64,000 nt of DNA, taken from assembly GCA_963082875.1 (NCBI GenBank), contig OY720097.1, positions 4,658,501 to 4,722,500 on the forward strand, in the 5' to 3' direction. Below the pieces are notes generated by a model that worked only from the letters and a program-made list of their open reading frames with translations, ran no database searches and was not told the DNA's origin. Source of the DNA: Corella eumyota (lineage: Eukaryota > Chordata > Ascidiacea > Phlebobranchia > Corellidae). How positions within the stretch are numbered: position 1 is the stretch's first letter; every line of letters begins with the position of its first letter. The translations under genes and the position numbers were made by a program. Shown one piece after another: positions 1 through 12,921 of the stretch.

Positions 1-341
1 AAAAATCAGTTTTTATAATTATTTATTTAATTTAAAAAATTGTTTCTTAAAAAAAAACATTAGAAAATTATAAAAATTATTACTAATTTGCTATTTTCAT
101 ATTTTAGGTTTAAGATTTTATTCTTAATATTAGATTTAGAAACAGTTTCACCCAGAAGCAAAAATATTTAATTAATTTCTATGCAATAGGTTAGTTAACA
201 ATGCTGGTGGCTTTACACATGGCGTGAGATTTGTATAACTGTGCTCGTATTCGAACATGAAACCTCATGGACTGTTATCAGATACTATGATCGCCAATTT
301 ATTTAATAATTAATTTATTTCAAGTCAAAACCTTAACTTAC

Positions 342-3300
342 CAAACCCCACCAAAGAGCGTCAGCAAATGTCGCAAAATCTTTTTCGTTTACGTCTTTCT
401 CGGCTTGATAGACGAGAAACGAAGCGAATATTAAAGATAAAAATCCGATGTACCAAGCAGTCAATAATTCCTGAAAATTTAAATTTAATAAAAAAAGAGA
501 AAGGAAAATTTATTAAAAATATTGATATAAAAATTATTACACGATTTTAAGGTAGATTAATTTCAATTTTTAATAAAAAATGAAAATAAAAAAAACTAAA
601 AAAAAATAATTATTTAAAATTTCTTAAAAAATAATTAAAACATTTTTAGAAAACCTTGCTGTGCGCCATGACAACGGAGGAGAGCAACTTCCAGGTTCCT
701 CCTCTTCTATCCATCCTTACCATCCGGAGGATCTGGAGGAATCGGAGACTCCTCATTGCGGTCGCTGCAAACACGTGGCCCTGAGATCCGATGCAGATCA
801 CGACAAAAGAAGAAAAAACAACGATAAAGTCTGGAAAAATTAAAAAAATATTTTCAGCAACTTTTATGTTTTTATTAAACACAATATTATATACTTGGCG
901 TTTTTAAATAACAAAAATAATGTTTTGGTCTAAAAACATGAAAAAACCCAACCTTACGGGTTTATTTTTAAGTTTTAAGCGCAAAAAGCAGTTAAAAATC
1001 CCAAAAAAATCAATAAACAGCTGTTGGGACAATGAAAAGTTTAAATTTAGGGGTTTAATCGTGTTACGGGTCTCATTTAATTTTAAGGCAAACGCAATTA
1101 AATTCTACTTAAGGTAAAAATAACGTGAACACTGCTGTAAACTCAGGCTTACACAGTTTAACACAATGTGCAAGGCTGCTTACACACATATACAATTGCA
1201 TCACAATAGTTTGTTAGTGCGTAAATTTCTTTGTCTAAGGTACAAAAGGAATTGAATTCATTAAAATGGCTTTTAATCTTATCTAAAATCGAGAAAAAAA
1301 ACAAATAATTTATTTATGTTTGTGCAAAAACTAATGTTTTAAAGAAAGAACAAAAAACTTTCAAAAAAATTTACAGATCTAACAAAATATATTATTCAAA
1401 TTTATTAAAACGAATTTAACCAAAGTTGTCACCCACCACCTTTTAAATTATAATTTTATTAGATGGTATTTTAATTACCTATTATACAGAAAGGTTTTTT
1501 GGCGAACCGAAGCCTTCCCAGCCAGCCTTGGTAGCGACACCGACAACCAGCGCTCCATATTCGTATTGCTAGTTCGCAACTGAAAACCACCAAAATTACA
1601 ATTTCCTAAAAATAAAAATAAATAAAATTTAAAAAAAAATAAAAAAAAAAATTTCACATTTATTTATGCATATTTTTGTCTTTAATAGTGTATAGAAAAT
1701 ATTCTCATTCTTTTATGTTAGAATAATGTGTTAAAATAATAGCATAAGATGATGTTTGAATTTCGAATTATTTGTTTTAGTCTTGGGTGACTATATGAAA
1801 AATTAATTTAATCATAATATATTACATCATAATTTTTCAAACGAATGATGTAATTTTAAAAAATCCCCAGGGATATATATAAAATACCACTATTTCAGAA
1901 GGATTAAGTTACATGTAAGACATCAGTTACACCTTGATAATAAAAGAAAATAACAAAAAGTAAATGTAATTAGTTAAAAATGTTTATTTTATACACAAAC
2001 AAATTTTTATTTCGTTTTGGTAAATTTTAAACAACAAAACATAAATTTAAAAAAAAAAAATAAAGTTAATATTTCAACAACAAAAAATTCGGTAATTATT
2101 ATCAGGTGACTTGTTTAGTGTAGCCAATATTATTTTTTTAGTGTAGCCAATATTATATACTAAAAATTAACTATTTTAAATTTTAAAAAATAAGCAAAAA
2201 AAATAAAATTAGTTGTTATTTACCACGAGAAATAAGATCTTGTTGGAGTCTTCGCTAAATTGAGGAATCGTTGCAAAAATTGACAAAATTAAACACCCAA
2301 AAACCAAGAGAAATCTGTAAAATGCCAAATGATATCTTAGTTACTTACAGACTTCGCTTAATGAGCGGTCATAATACTGTAAAGGTATAATTTGATCGCT
2401 TTGGAAATTTTGTTTATCATTTAATTCGTACATTCTTGTGGTGTAACATGTGATTGAATAGGCGCAAGTTTTATAGACGAACGATTTTATAGTCTAATTT
2501 CGCATTTTGTGCTTTTAAATTTTTTCAATGTTTCTATTTAATTTTACACGATTCTCGACGTTAAAGCGATCGATTATTAACACTTGAAAATTAATTTAAA
2601 CCAATTTACAACTTTACATTTCAATCAAAAACTAACGCAACCAAAATCAGCTAAAACCGAGTTAGGCCATAGAAGTCCATTGAAGCCATATGTAGCGCTG
2701 AAAGGCATCACTACATTAGTATTGCAAACAATTGTGGCTATGCGTAGCAATCAAGGTTAAAACATACGTGACTGCTTTTTGAAAACACAAATATCGGATT
2801 GTTATTTCCAAACGCACTGCGCGAATGGCAAGTAGTAACGTTTACTAGATGTAAAACAGATACGAAAGAGACACTAGAATTGATGGTTAACCGCTTATAT
2901 TCGTGGATTTTAATTAGGCCTAATTTTTCCGGGATTAAGTAGCAAAAATGCCATGACTATTACTTCAGATCAAATCTACTGTACAGACAGTGTATGGAAA
3001 AATTTGGGAAATATAAAGTTACATCACACGACACTTACCACAAGTTTATGGTTTTGAAAGAGGAAATACTAAATAAGATTATTTTGCAATAAAGTAAATG
3101 CAAACATAGTAAGGTCGATTGACATTCTATAAAAAAGGAAAACAAATGATACAGTTTTACGATGTGGTGACTCTTCGATCAATGTTACGTAAGGCAAAGA
3201 TTTCGATATTTTTAATAGGGTTCAACGTCCTAATAACTACTTTCAAAATTTATATACAACTCTCTTGTTAGTCCTAAACAACTATAACTAACACAAAAAA

Positions 3301-5986
3301 GCATACTCACGTGGCTAAATGATATATGAGTTGATATTTACGGGGCTGCTCAAGAAAATTAAAAACTATCCCTTGGAAGCGTCTAGAAATTTTTTCAAAA
3401 AAAAACGAAACAATTTTAAAGGTAAATATAAAACCACGAAACACACCACGATAAGTATATTTGAGACGCCAGTGCACCTGTGCTCGTGATTGTACTTGTG
3501 TTTTGGTCCGGACTGAATGCGTTTGCCCAGCAAGGTTAGGTGAAATGACTCAGAGTCCAAATTGCACGCTTCGCCGTTTACACACTTTTGAACATGAACG
3601 TCGGGATTGTTAACAAAATCCGGAATGTTGGTGAAATTGTTGTTATCCAAGCGGAATAAAGCGTCTGGAACGCTAAGTTGATCCTTTTTATACGAGATCG
3701 GGTATTCCTCTATTGAAAATAAAGGCGATGGCAGAGAAGTAGAGTTGGAACTAATTTGCTTTCTGTAGAGAAGGCCTTGATTCTCTGTATCGGTAGAAAG
3801 AGGTATATACTGTTTTTCCGGATCATTTTTGTCGTTCAAAGACTGTCTTAATGGCAGCGTTGATACAAATTCATTGTCTAGGTCGTCCGACCAGCTTGGT
3901 TTATTTTCTCTCAGAGACATATTTCGACAGAAGATTTAAATTTACCCGAACATGTTGTCATAAGATTGTATTTCCAAAAGACGTCGAAAGAACAACAAAC
4001 AACTTGTTTTAATATAGGTAATTTTGTATAGCTTACACGAGCATGTAGCATAACTGTTTTTATAGACTGTCCGCCTCAAGCAATATACAATACAAAATTA
4101 GACAAAACCCAACCAATATCTAGTTTACGACCTTTTAACCAGCGTAGGCCGGTTTGCTGTAATTAAAACACGAATTAGGCTAACAAAATCTAGAATAAAC
4201 CCTAGCATACTTATAACTATATCCACAACAAATCTAATACTACCCGACTAAAAGCATTTTATTTTAAAATCACTCTGCCTTGCGTTGAGCCTTTTTAGCT
4301 TTGAATACAAAGCTTCGCGCAAGGAACGTATCAGAAATTTCATTAGGCGACAATCCCGTCGGGCGAGATGCGAAAAAGGCGCCTGAGAGAAGAGAGCGAA
4401 AAAGATCACAACACTACCAAGGTAAGTGAAACAAAATTGCGGCGTAATATTGAATAAGTAAAAACCGATACAAGCGAAAACCGTCAATTTCTGGTAATTT
4501 GTCGAAATCGCATTTTAGCTGAATCTCAAGCCACACGAGCCGCAAAGAATATATTTAGCACACTGTCAGTTGTATAATCTATTCGTATATTACTAGGAAA
4601 AAAGTGATTCTCAATAACTTAGATTTTATTTTTGCAAAATCTAAATTTATTTGTCCAATTTGTAATAAACAAATCTTATAAAAAAACATATTTCTAATTT
4701 TACCTATACAAAATAACACAAAAGTATACCCAGTCATTTTAGATAATGACTAAACTAAATTTAACAGATATGATTGCGAAAATAGGTTTGCAGACCAACA
4801 GCGACATTATTTTTCGTGTGGTGAGTGTGTTTATATAACATCGTATAACACGTTCAACAAATCGATATAAACCATACAAAACTTACGTGAACATGTGATA
4901 CAGCAGCGAAGCAAATTTGAAAGTCGGGCGCTCCAAGAAATTATATATCCTGATTTTGACCTTTCTAAGCCTAGATTTTCTTCGAGAAGGAACCGTAAAG
5001 TAAATCGGTTTTCCGTGCAGACTCATCTTTCTTCTTCTGAAATCTTGCTGATGGTTGATACGGTGCGGGGCCCATCGTCCTGGCGCACTGAATATCTATA
5101 TAACAACTTTTTAATTATATGCTTGTATGTATAAACTGCATAATTTTAATCCCTAACAGGTTGACCTGATTGAGTTGCAAAAAATATGTAACAATTTTAC
5201 CGTAACGTACTTTAAGGCCCTCAAGGCTAAACTTAAACGAAAAAATAATTAAAAACCGAAAAAAAAATTCTTTAGTCATGTAACAATTTTAAATCTCACC
5301 GCAAAATTTTTGCGAAACATTTACTAAAGAAAGAATTATGAGAACTAACCTGAGCGGCTATCGACTGTCTTCTCTCGGTTCGAACTCTGGGGACTACTAC
5401 GTCCATATCGGAGTTGTCGTTAGAATGGGAAACAAGACCATTTTCGACATCAAATTTCGATCCAGGAATCTAGGCAAATTATTGAATGATAACTTGGTAT
5501 TTAAACTTGAGATATATGTCTTGTATTAAAAATTTAAACCCCATTAATTTAAACCCGAAAATTTGAACCCCAAAAAATTTTAATCCCATTAATTAATACT
5601 GGTCTAATTTTTTCAGTTTTGCGAAACTACTAAAAGTTCTAAACTCCTTTTTTTTAATAAGGTTCTTAAGCTTAGATGGTGATTCAATAGTACTTACACA
5701 GTTGATTAAGTAAATAATACAGGTAAACTTAAATGTTTTTAGAAATCGCTAGTGCAAAAAAATCGTGACTAGTTTAAGTATATAATTACAGTTATCACTT
5801 CGCTGTATTTCGACGTTTTCCGCAGAATCGAAGGAATTTCTTCTGTTTCGCCAACACTCGTGACGTCATCGTTGACGTCGTCCGCGGTAATGACGTCATC
5901 GTGAAACGTGACTCGAAACTTTTTCATTTCGTCATCTAAATCCGAGTTTTCGGAACTGTTTTCCTCTTGAAATAAAGCTTCGGATT
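342..5986 (-). CDS. kcnq: KCNQ-type voltage-gated potassium channel, 5' part, continues off left edge
   Basis: Exons, in transcript order: 5986-5799, 5469-5350, 5095-4887, 2314-2224, 1605-1479, 830-655, 470-342. Phases are consistent throughout. The first exon begins in phase 1, so at least one exon lies upstream and was not found. Seen: an acidic N-terminal region; YNFLERP before S1; S1 ([14 protein letters not shown]); S2 ending in [11 protein letters not shown]; the basic S2-S3 linker ([15 protein letters not shown]); S3; S4 ([19 protein letters not shown]); and S5 to LWWGL. The pore exon with the GYGD filter is not in the window. Three consecutive exons measure 91, 127 and 176 bp, the sizes I recall for vertebrate KCNQ exons 2-4. 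KCNQ channels form tetrameric, PIP2-dependent slow K+ channels in the plasma membrane. The two most upstream exons (5986-5799 and 5469-5350) are less certain; the donor after 5799 (GTGATA) is weak. A start at the internal Met of SLHGKP in the 5095 exon is an alternative. Confidence 0.93.
2114..2156. repeat. 20-bp direct repeat, period 23
   Basis: A 20-bp word beginning TTTAGTGTAGCCAATA occurs at 2114-2133 and again at 2137-2156. It lies in a KCNQ intron. Confidence 0.8.
3366..3920 (-). CDS. 184-codon open frame inside the large KCNQ intron; possible alternative first exon or nested gene
   Basis: This is an uninterrupted 184-residue frame, long for DNA this AT-rich, on the same strand as KCNQ and inside its largest intron. 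It starts [10 protein letters not shown], is polar and Ser/Asn/Asp-rich, and ends in a hydrophobic stretch ([12 protein letters not shown]) followed by a basic tail. Around residues 127-146 it reads [11 protein letters not shown], recalling the SLLGKP segment that precedes S1 in KCNQ proteins. A possible donor (CACAG/GTGCAC, near 3473) ends in phase 2, the phase required by the S1 exon at 2314. It could therefore be an alternative KCNQ first exon, although that form would lack the YNFLERP segment. Otherwise it would encode a small tail-anchored membrane protein. No database family was recognised. Confidence 0.4.
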   Translation of the reverse strand: MSLRENKPSWSDDLDNEFVSTLPLRQSLNDKNDPEKQYIPLSTDTENQGLLYRKQISSNSTSLPSPLFSIEEYPISYKKDQLSVPDALFRLDNNNFTNIPDFVNNPDVHVQKCVNGEACNLDSESFHLTLLGKRIQSGPKHKYNHEHRCTGVSNILIVVCFVVLYLPLKLFRFFLKKFLDASKG

Positions 5987-7767
5987 CTAAACACAAAATA
6001 AAAATAATAATCTATTAAACCTTATTAATAAATAACAACAAAGTTTAATTTGTTTCTATTTTTAAAGACAAATTCTTTTGTTTTTCAATTTTTTATGTCA
6101 AAAAAAGTATTCTAAACACTAATGTTTTCGCAGATTAAAGTGTGACAACTGCCTATTTTAGCGTTTAAAATACGAGAGTATAGTTTACATTTTACAAACG
6201 CTACATAAATCCCGTTACTTTCGGTTACTTGATAAAGACTATGCCTAAAAATAAACTATATTCTTACAGAGTTCAATATTAACAGGTTTTATAAAAAGGC
6301 TAAAGAGTCGTTTTTTAATGTAGCGCTATACATAATTAACTAACGCCGCCCACTGCATACACTGATATCTTAATACTCTAATCTGCCCCCACAATAACAA
6401 TGACAACATCAGGATAATCAAGCTAACGTTAACAATTCCTTGCACACTAATTTGACAGAAATGCTTTCTTTATTAAGTTGCAGGACGTTGAACCACGACC
6501 GGTAATTTGACCCGTAAGTTCAACTGGTCGTTTCACATATCTAACTAAAATACGTAAGGTAATCAAGTTGCTTAAATGTTGTTTTTCTCCGAACTCGACT
6601 GGCAAATTTGTAATATAATAACTATCCATTAGTAACTTTTTTAACTGACATATGATTCAACAAGCCTTTGACTTACCTGACTTTAAGGTAATGATCTCTG
6701 AAACTTTGTGAATTCAGCAAGTAAACTGAAATGTAACAATCAAAGATCTAATGCTAAGGAATTATTTTTCTTCAGTTACATTCAGCCTTTGAAATGATCT
6801 GGCCACCAGAAGCAATAAAGTCAACGAACCATTTAATTGTTATTATAATCAATCCGCAAAGATATTGTATGTCTCGTCTTGATGTACATTAAAAAAAACA
6901 CAACAACTAGCAATCTAACGCAGAAAATTCGTTACTCTTACAAATACTAACAGTCGCATTGTGGTGCGAAAAGTTGTTACACTGACTAAGTTGCAATTAC
7001 AGCGCTTCTAAGGACCGCTTAGCTAGGGTTGCAAAAATATTTGTATTGATTTACACGGGCCCTGTTTGTTGTTTAAAACTGTAAGTGTCGTATTTTATTT
7101 TGGGTTGCCACAAACTTGTTGCAGGCATTCTTGAAGAAACGTGTCACAAATTTACTAAATAAGGGTTAATTTTTTGACTGTCTGACATAATATAACAGCT
7201 CAGCTGACAAAAATTAAAATAAACAATTTAAATATTCTTAAATTCAAATTCTACCTTTAAAATTTTATATTTCAATTTGCAATAACTTTTTTGAAAGTCT
7301 ATTAATTGATTTTTACTTGAAGTCAAGTGTTGCAAATCACACACTCGCTTAAAAAGCTATTAAAGACCTAAATGTAACAGGAAGTATACTTGCCTTTCAA
7401 TCCATTGTACTTTAAAAGGTGTTTAAGTAATATACTCTAACTTTTACCTATTATACCTGAATTAAAGGGGCGTTAATGTTTACGCGAGATAAATTGTAAT
7501 TCAATTTTCTATTATATAACTCTACGTGTCCCATGCCAACAATTAGGACCTATCTGAGTTTAAAGTACAATATTGAATTTATATAAATAGCGTTCAGCTT
7601 GCACTTAAAATATTTACATTTTGGCCAGTCCAATTTTCATATATTATTCAAAGATAATAAATATACATATTAAAATACATCAAATTTTGCCTGGTCTACT
7701 CTACTATTTAAATTACACTTATTCTTCTTTTACAAATATATAACTGAACATATTGCAAACGTAGGCA

Positions 7768-7874
7768 AAACATTAAGACTGAAGACAATGCCTTAAACAT
7801 TAAGACTGAAGACAATGCCTTAACATTAAGACTGAAAACAATGCCTTAAACATTAAGACTGAAAACAATGCCTT
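7768..7874. repeat. 27-bp tandem repeat, four copies
   Basis: Four head-to-tail copies of a 27-bp unit begin near 7768, 7795, 7822 and 7848; the third is 26 bp. Copies 1 and 2 read GAAGACAATG where copies 3 and 4 read GAAAACAATG. This suggests that a two-unit block was itself duplicated. Confidence 0.9.
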
Positions 7875-10010
7875 ACTTAACATTTAGCAAACATGCAGCC
7901 ACAGCCTTTTAACTTTAACTCTAAATTCAATAGACCTAAGGAATGCTTAAAGACGAAAAACCTTTTGTCATCGCTTAAATTTAACCGACAACAGACTTGC
8001 CTAAAACGTGGCCAGTCGGTGCAACTTTATGTAATTCTAGAGGGCCACTCAAAATTCTTGCGTTGGCTATTTTTTTAAATAAATAACTAACATTTTGTTA
8101 ACATCAAAGCTATGAAAATGATATATACCCGCCTTTATTATATTCATTATCCATTTCTTTATTCCTTTTGCAAAATATTTGTGTATTAAATGTTTTAAAT
8201 ATTTTTAGCTCGTGCTAGTTACATGTAAACAGGTAAGACCGGTGTAAGATTTCTAAATTTATTACAAAAGACTCTCGTGACCTGCTGACTGATGTGTTGA
8301 GTATTAGCCCACTAGTTTCAAATTACCTATTTAAACTCTTCTTTAACAATATTTATTCTAATCGATGCGATAACAGGCCGTTTAACACAAGCCAATATTA
8401 AAATCTAAGAAAGTCAATAATCGAGTTAGGAGTTTTAATGCGTTATATCTGCTGTCTATTAACCGCCATCTTTTTTAGATACTGTTTGATTTCAAATTTC
8501 TACGAGAACGCCTTTGAAATTCACACGACAAAAAAATGAAAGGCAAACTTTATGTGGTAGGTTAACGTAAGTTGACGCAGTCTTATCAGAACCGTTTTTT
8601 CTATTCGAATATATTTTAAGTTAACCCGGAGCTTGTTAAATAGCGTATAAACATTTGGTTTTAATGAAATTTGCAACTATGGAAACACTGTTTGCAGTGA
8701 ATTGCGTAAACTATAGGTTACCAAATACAAAAACTTAAAAAGGATGTTTTTTTAGTTTGCCTTAGTGTATGGCTTTAATTACTACTTCTTTCTTTTCATT
8801 TCTATTAGGCTAAAAATTATTATTACGAACTACAAAGCAAGTTAAATATTATCAAATTAATATTATAGTTTTAAAAACATATACCACGCAGGTGCTATAG
8901 ACCTATATGCTAGTTCAGATAGCACTTTGCTGCTATGCCGACCACATTTTTGTATTTCTAATTAATTGCTATAAAACTTAGTAGATTTATGAACTATTGT
9001 AATTTCTCGTAGCTGTAAAGTATGTTATTATAAGTTTAATTAAATATTACGTTCGCCTAGGCTTGCTTATTAAAGTGGTCTTATTTTCTCTTTTGCTTTA
9101 CAAACTGGATAAAGGAATTTGAAAAATAACAAAAATATTTTTTACAGGATTGCAAAATCTAATAGGCATTTTATTGGCAGTAGGTATCAGATGACACAAT
9201 TATTTCAAACGACCACAAAATTGTAGCAATTTTATAAAAATTAAATAATAAGTTTTGAATAATACAAATGGCTGCCATTGCGTCATGTATAAAAATAATT
9301 TAGAATTAATTAAAAAAAATTTAAGATTAAAATTCACTAACCTTGTTTATATATTCCAATGTTATTACTTTACTTGATTTTTGCTTTCAGTCTTCGGTTA
9401 TAAAAAGATTATATATTTTTAAGACCCGAAATAGTATCAAATTTATCGTAAAATGTATATAGCTACAAGTAACGGTTGTACACCTGCCTTTGCTTAGTTA
9501 TTATACGCCTTTTTTAAATTTTATTAATTGGAAACTTTTCAATAAACATAACTATTGCCATAGTAAAGGATTAGAGCCGTGTTTAAAAACACGCCATTAG
9601 ATTGTTAAGTTATTATTTCAATATGAATTTTCAGGCGTTACAAAGAGGGCATCAAATATTTATAATCATATTCAAGAATGGCGTTTGCGCTAGTCGAATA
9701 TCTTACCTTTTTTTCCTTGGGTTATTGTGCTATCGCAAGCCAGTTACGTATATTCTAACATTAATATTTATGAGGAGACAATTTATTTTTCAGTTTCAAA
9801 TATTTTAATTGGTTTTAATGCCAAAGCGTTAACTCTTTCGCTTTGCTTAAATGGACTTACTAAATATATTAATGCAGACATGAAAAAGTATAAATTAGTT
9901 TAATAAAAAATATTGGATTTATGATGAAAGTTGAGATTTATAAATATATATATTACCTACTTTAAGGCTGTGTTACAAGCTACAACAAACTGATAAAACA
10001 AACCCCTTAA

Positions 10011-10561
10011 CAAAGGTGGGCACCAAATCGTTAATGCGTTAAACGTTAAATAACGAAGTTAATTTTTTTGTTAAAATTTAACTTTTAAGTTAATTTTAAA
10101 AATCGTTATCGGACCTGTTAACTTTCGTTAAATTGTGCTACCGTTAAATTAAGCCCGTTAACTCAATATTTTACAAGTAAATCCATGGTAATATAAGGAA
10201 TATATATGTTTAAAATTGTCGTTTATCGGGTTTAATCGTCGCAAATTTTAAACGATGTAAGTAATTACTATCCGGCCACTGTTATTTGGGCATTAGGCCT
10301 ATGCCAGTTTTAAAAACTTCTTCTTAACCATTTTCGTCTAGTTAAAACATCGATTAAGAGAAAAACTATTTTTTTTAAATCTTTTTTTATAAAAAAGGTA
10401 ATTTCTTTGTTTGTTTTAATTAAATTTTAACGTTAACGTTTAACGATAACTTCCGTTACACTTGGTTTAATTTACCGAAAAAACGTTAGCGAAGTTACTG
10501 TTATGTGTAACGAATAACCATTTAACGAAGTTGCTTTTTCGTTTAACTGTGCCCACCTATG
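10011..10561. mobile_element. Non-autonomous hAT-type MITE with 8-bp target duplication
   Basis: The element is 551 bp. The left end is CAAAGGTGGGCAC and the right end, reverse-complemented, is CATAGGTGGGCAC: a 13-bp terminal inverted repeat with one mismatch. It is flanked on both sides by the identical octamer CCCCTTAA (10003-10010 and 10562-10569). An 8-bp target duplication and a GGTGGGCA-type terminus fit hAT elements of the Charlie kind. The interior is rich in GTTAA/AACG words and has no transposase frame, so it must have been mobilised in trans. Confidence 0.88.
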
Positions 10562-11507
10562 CCCCTTAATGCATTGCAGATATTAAAAGTGTTTATTTTA
10601 TTTAAATATGACAATGGCGGTTACCTTAGTCATTTAAAAGATTAAAGTTTTACAGTTTATGTTTTTTAAATAATTAGTTTTGAAGTTTTAATTCAACAAA
10701 AATGATAATTTAACCCAATTATATAAAGAAGTATTTGGCCTTAATGAAAATAACTTTAAAATTACAATACCAGTTTTTACAGATACAAAATTGTACAGTG
10801 AAATATTTGTTTAAGATCATAATACACATACATAAAAATTCATCAAAAAAAAAACAACTTAAATTTTTGTTAACACATTTAATGCAGGTGTTTTTGACAA
10901 AATATATAATTTCAATCGTGAAAATTAAAAAATGCATCCGTGGTTTTGGTAGCTACAAATAAAATAAAACAAAATAAGTTTGGTAAATTGCTTTTGTTTA
11001 AATTGCAATAATGAATGGTAACTGTTTGTCTTCCGCAAACAGTTCACCACAAATATGTTAAGGAAAAACTCTTATATCAAAGATAGGTGATCAATAGTCT
11101 ATTGTAGTATATACTTATATATATCCTTATGTGAAATACTAATTTTTTTTTAGTTTATCCCTGAATAAAAAAATATATACCATACTTTGTTTTGCAATTT
11201 TAACTAGTACATTAAAGAACAAACTAAATTGTTTAGCTATATAGAATAAGTTCGTCATATTAAAATTTGCCAAATCATGCCCTGTTAAGCTATTAATATA
11301 ATAGAAATTTTTGAATCTTTAAATAGCCCTTAATTAGGTTTCTTACAGATATATCCAGGATAATTTTAAGTGTATAAATATCATAAGTAAATCATGTTTT
11401 TGTTGTACCATACATTCTTGAAAACAACTTAAATGTTTTTGTTTACGCTTGAAAATGATCAAGTCTCTCATTTTAGGTTGGTTAAACCAGATCGCAAATA
11501 ATTTTCT

Positions 11508-12921
11508 TTAATAATAAATACACCAATTACTGTTATCAGCTGGGACAAGATTTCCAGTGAGAAGTAGAATAATGTCAACAAACCACCAAACTCCGACTCC
11601 ACCTAGTGTTAAGAGTTTGCCGACAGCTGTGCCAGTGTGGCCAAGCGTGAAACGATCAACGCCGAGACATCCAAGGAAAACAGATTGGAGTAGAATGGTC
11701 ACGAAGCAAAATCCTGTGTATCTATAAAAAATGATAAAACAATTTTTTTTTGTTTTCATATTTATTTACCCTCAATGGGGTAAGGTCGATTTCATGACCT
11801 AAACATAAGAGTTACCCTTTTACACTGACCCACTCTTAATTTGCCCTGAAAGTTTGGGATAATATTGTTTATATTTAAGGCTTGGCTCAGCAGGAGTTCA
11901 TATCGTTTATAGCATCTTAGTTAAGGGCACTACAGCATGTGAGCAGTGGCGATTGAACCCAGGACCTCATGTAGTGGATTAAGTGTTCCGACCACTACAC
12001 CATGTTGTCGGCTTTTTAAATTAATCATATATATATATATATCTATTGTTTAACATAAATATAACAAATTTACTTCACACAGGGAATTCCTTCTTTATAA
12101 AATTTTCTATCTCCTGTACACTGTATTGAATCATCAATTACATTACACAGCACAGCAGTTGTTTTGACTTCTTCGTGTTTGGAGTTCTTTTCAGACTAAA
12201 AAAAAAAAATAACTCAATCCTTAGTTGATAAATATTAATTTTAAAACAAGTGCAAATGTTGATTTAAAATCACTGTTTTCTTACAATGGAACAAGTCCCC
12301 AGGGGTTGATTGTCATCAGTTAATGAAGAATTTTTCTCATTCACAAATTCAGGTTCCGCACAAATTAAAAATTCTTCTGGCCTAAAAATTGAAAATGGTT
12401 TAGGCAGTCGTTCATTTCCAAACACTTCAGATAAGTTAATTAAATAGCATATTAGACTTTATTTAACATTCATTCAATAGTCAAGCAGCGTGGTGTAGTG
12501 GTAAGAACACTTGCTACACCACCATGAGGTTGTGGGTTTAATCCCCACTGCTCTCATGCTGAAGCGTCCTTGAGTAAGGCGATATAAACGATATGAACTC
12601 CTGCTGAGCCAGCACTTAATCAGCAGCATAATTACCAGGCAATTATAATCTATAATATCCCAAACTGCTAAAGCCAACTCGAGACTGGGTCGGAGTAACA
12701 TTTGTTACTCTATGTTTAAGTCGCGCATTCGACTTTCCCACATCGAGGATAAAGATATATACAAAAAAATATATATATTAATAAACTCACAGCAAATTGC
12801 ACAAAATACGTGGTGAATATGGATCAAATTGTGAAGAATTTGTTTGTGTATTTCCGTAACAGATTGATATCAAATACCAAAACATGTATGCTTTATAAAG
12901 ACAACATTTCCATTTATCCAT
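11508..12921 (-). CDS. tm2d2: TM2 domain-containing protein 2
   Basis: Four exons: 12921-12791, 12381-12285, 12195-12074, 11721-11508. They give 187 residues, slightly shorter than the roughly 214 of the human protein. Seen: a signal-like hydrophobic N-terminus ([12 protein letters not shown]); a luminal part with spaced cysteines ([29 protein letters not shown]); then two membrane helices enclosing [11 protein letters not shown], the DRF-type turn of TM2 proteins. The end reads NSNWCIYY, close to the SNWCTVY end of human TM2D2. TM2D proteins are conserved membrane proteins; fly homologues (almondex, amaretto, biscotti) have been linked to Notch signalling and neural function. A SINE lies in the 3' flanking intron at 11768-12011 and another at 12482-12760. 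The convergent left neighbour is more than 5 kb away. Confidence 0.95.
11768..12011 (-). mobile_element. tRNA-derived SINE, copy 1
   Basis: This is an inverted, diverged copy of the SINE shared with 12482, 15181, 17365, 48985 and 52723. It lies in the last TM2D2 intron. The tRNA-like head is at the high-coordinate end (the complement reads GTGGTCGGAACACTT and GGGTTCAATCGCC). Confidence 0.8.
12482..12760 (+). mobile_element. tRNA-derived SINE, copy 2 (near full length)
   Basis: The head reads GTGGTGTAGTGGTAAGAAC, A-box-like, followed about 40 bp later by GGGTTTAATCCC, B-box-like. These are the two internal RNA polymerase III promoter elements of a tRNA gene. The body continues about 200 bp to a tail ending in AT repeats. 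The element lies in TM2D2 intron 1. Confidence 0.88.

Larger units (their letters stand above)
5987..11507. other. Region without recognised genes
   Basis: No exon with convincing splice sites and protein similarity was found on either strand. Open frames here are short and of low complexity. The stretch holds the 27-bp tandem repeat and the hAT-type MITE listed separately. An undetected upstream exon of KCNQ may lie at the low-coordinate end. Confidence 0.6.

Noticed and set aside
4248-4487. 79-codon minus-strand frame in a KCNQ intron as a channel exon
   Set aside because: No resemblance to KCNQ sequence and no phase-compatible splice sites; the basic stretch [13 protein letters not shown] alone is not enough.
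10719-10962. Overlapping 70-75 codon frames on both strands
   Set aside because: Low-complexity Lys/Phe/Ile-rich translations of AT-rich DNA, without splice sites or similarity.
12482-12560. Functional tRNA gene at the A/B-box sequence
   Set aside because: The same head recurs in six places followed by a common 200-bp body, so it is a SINE head; no clean cloverleaf could be drawn.
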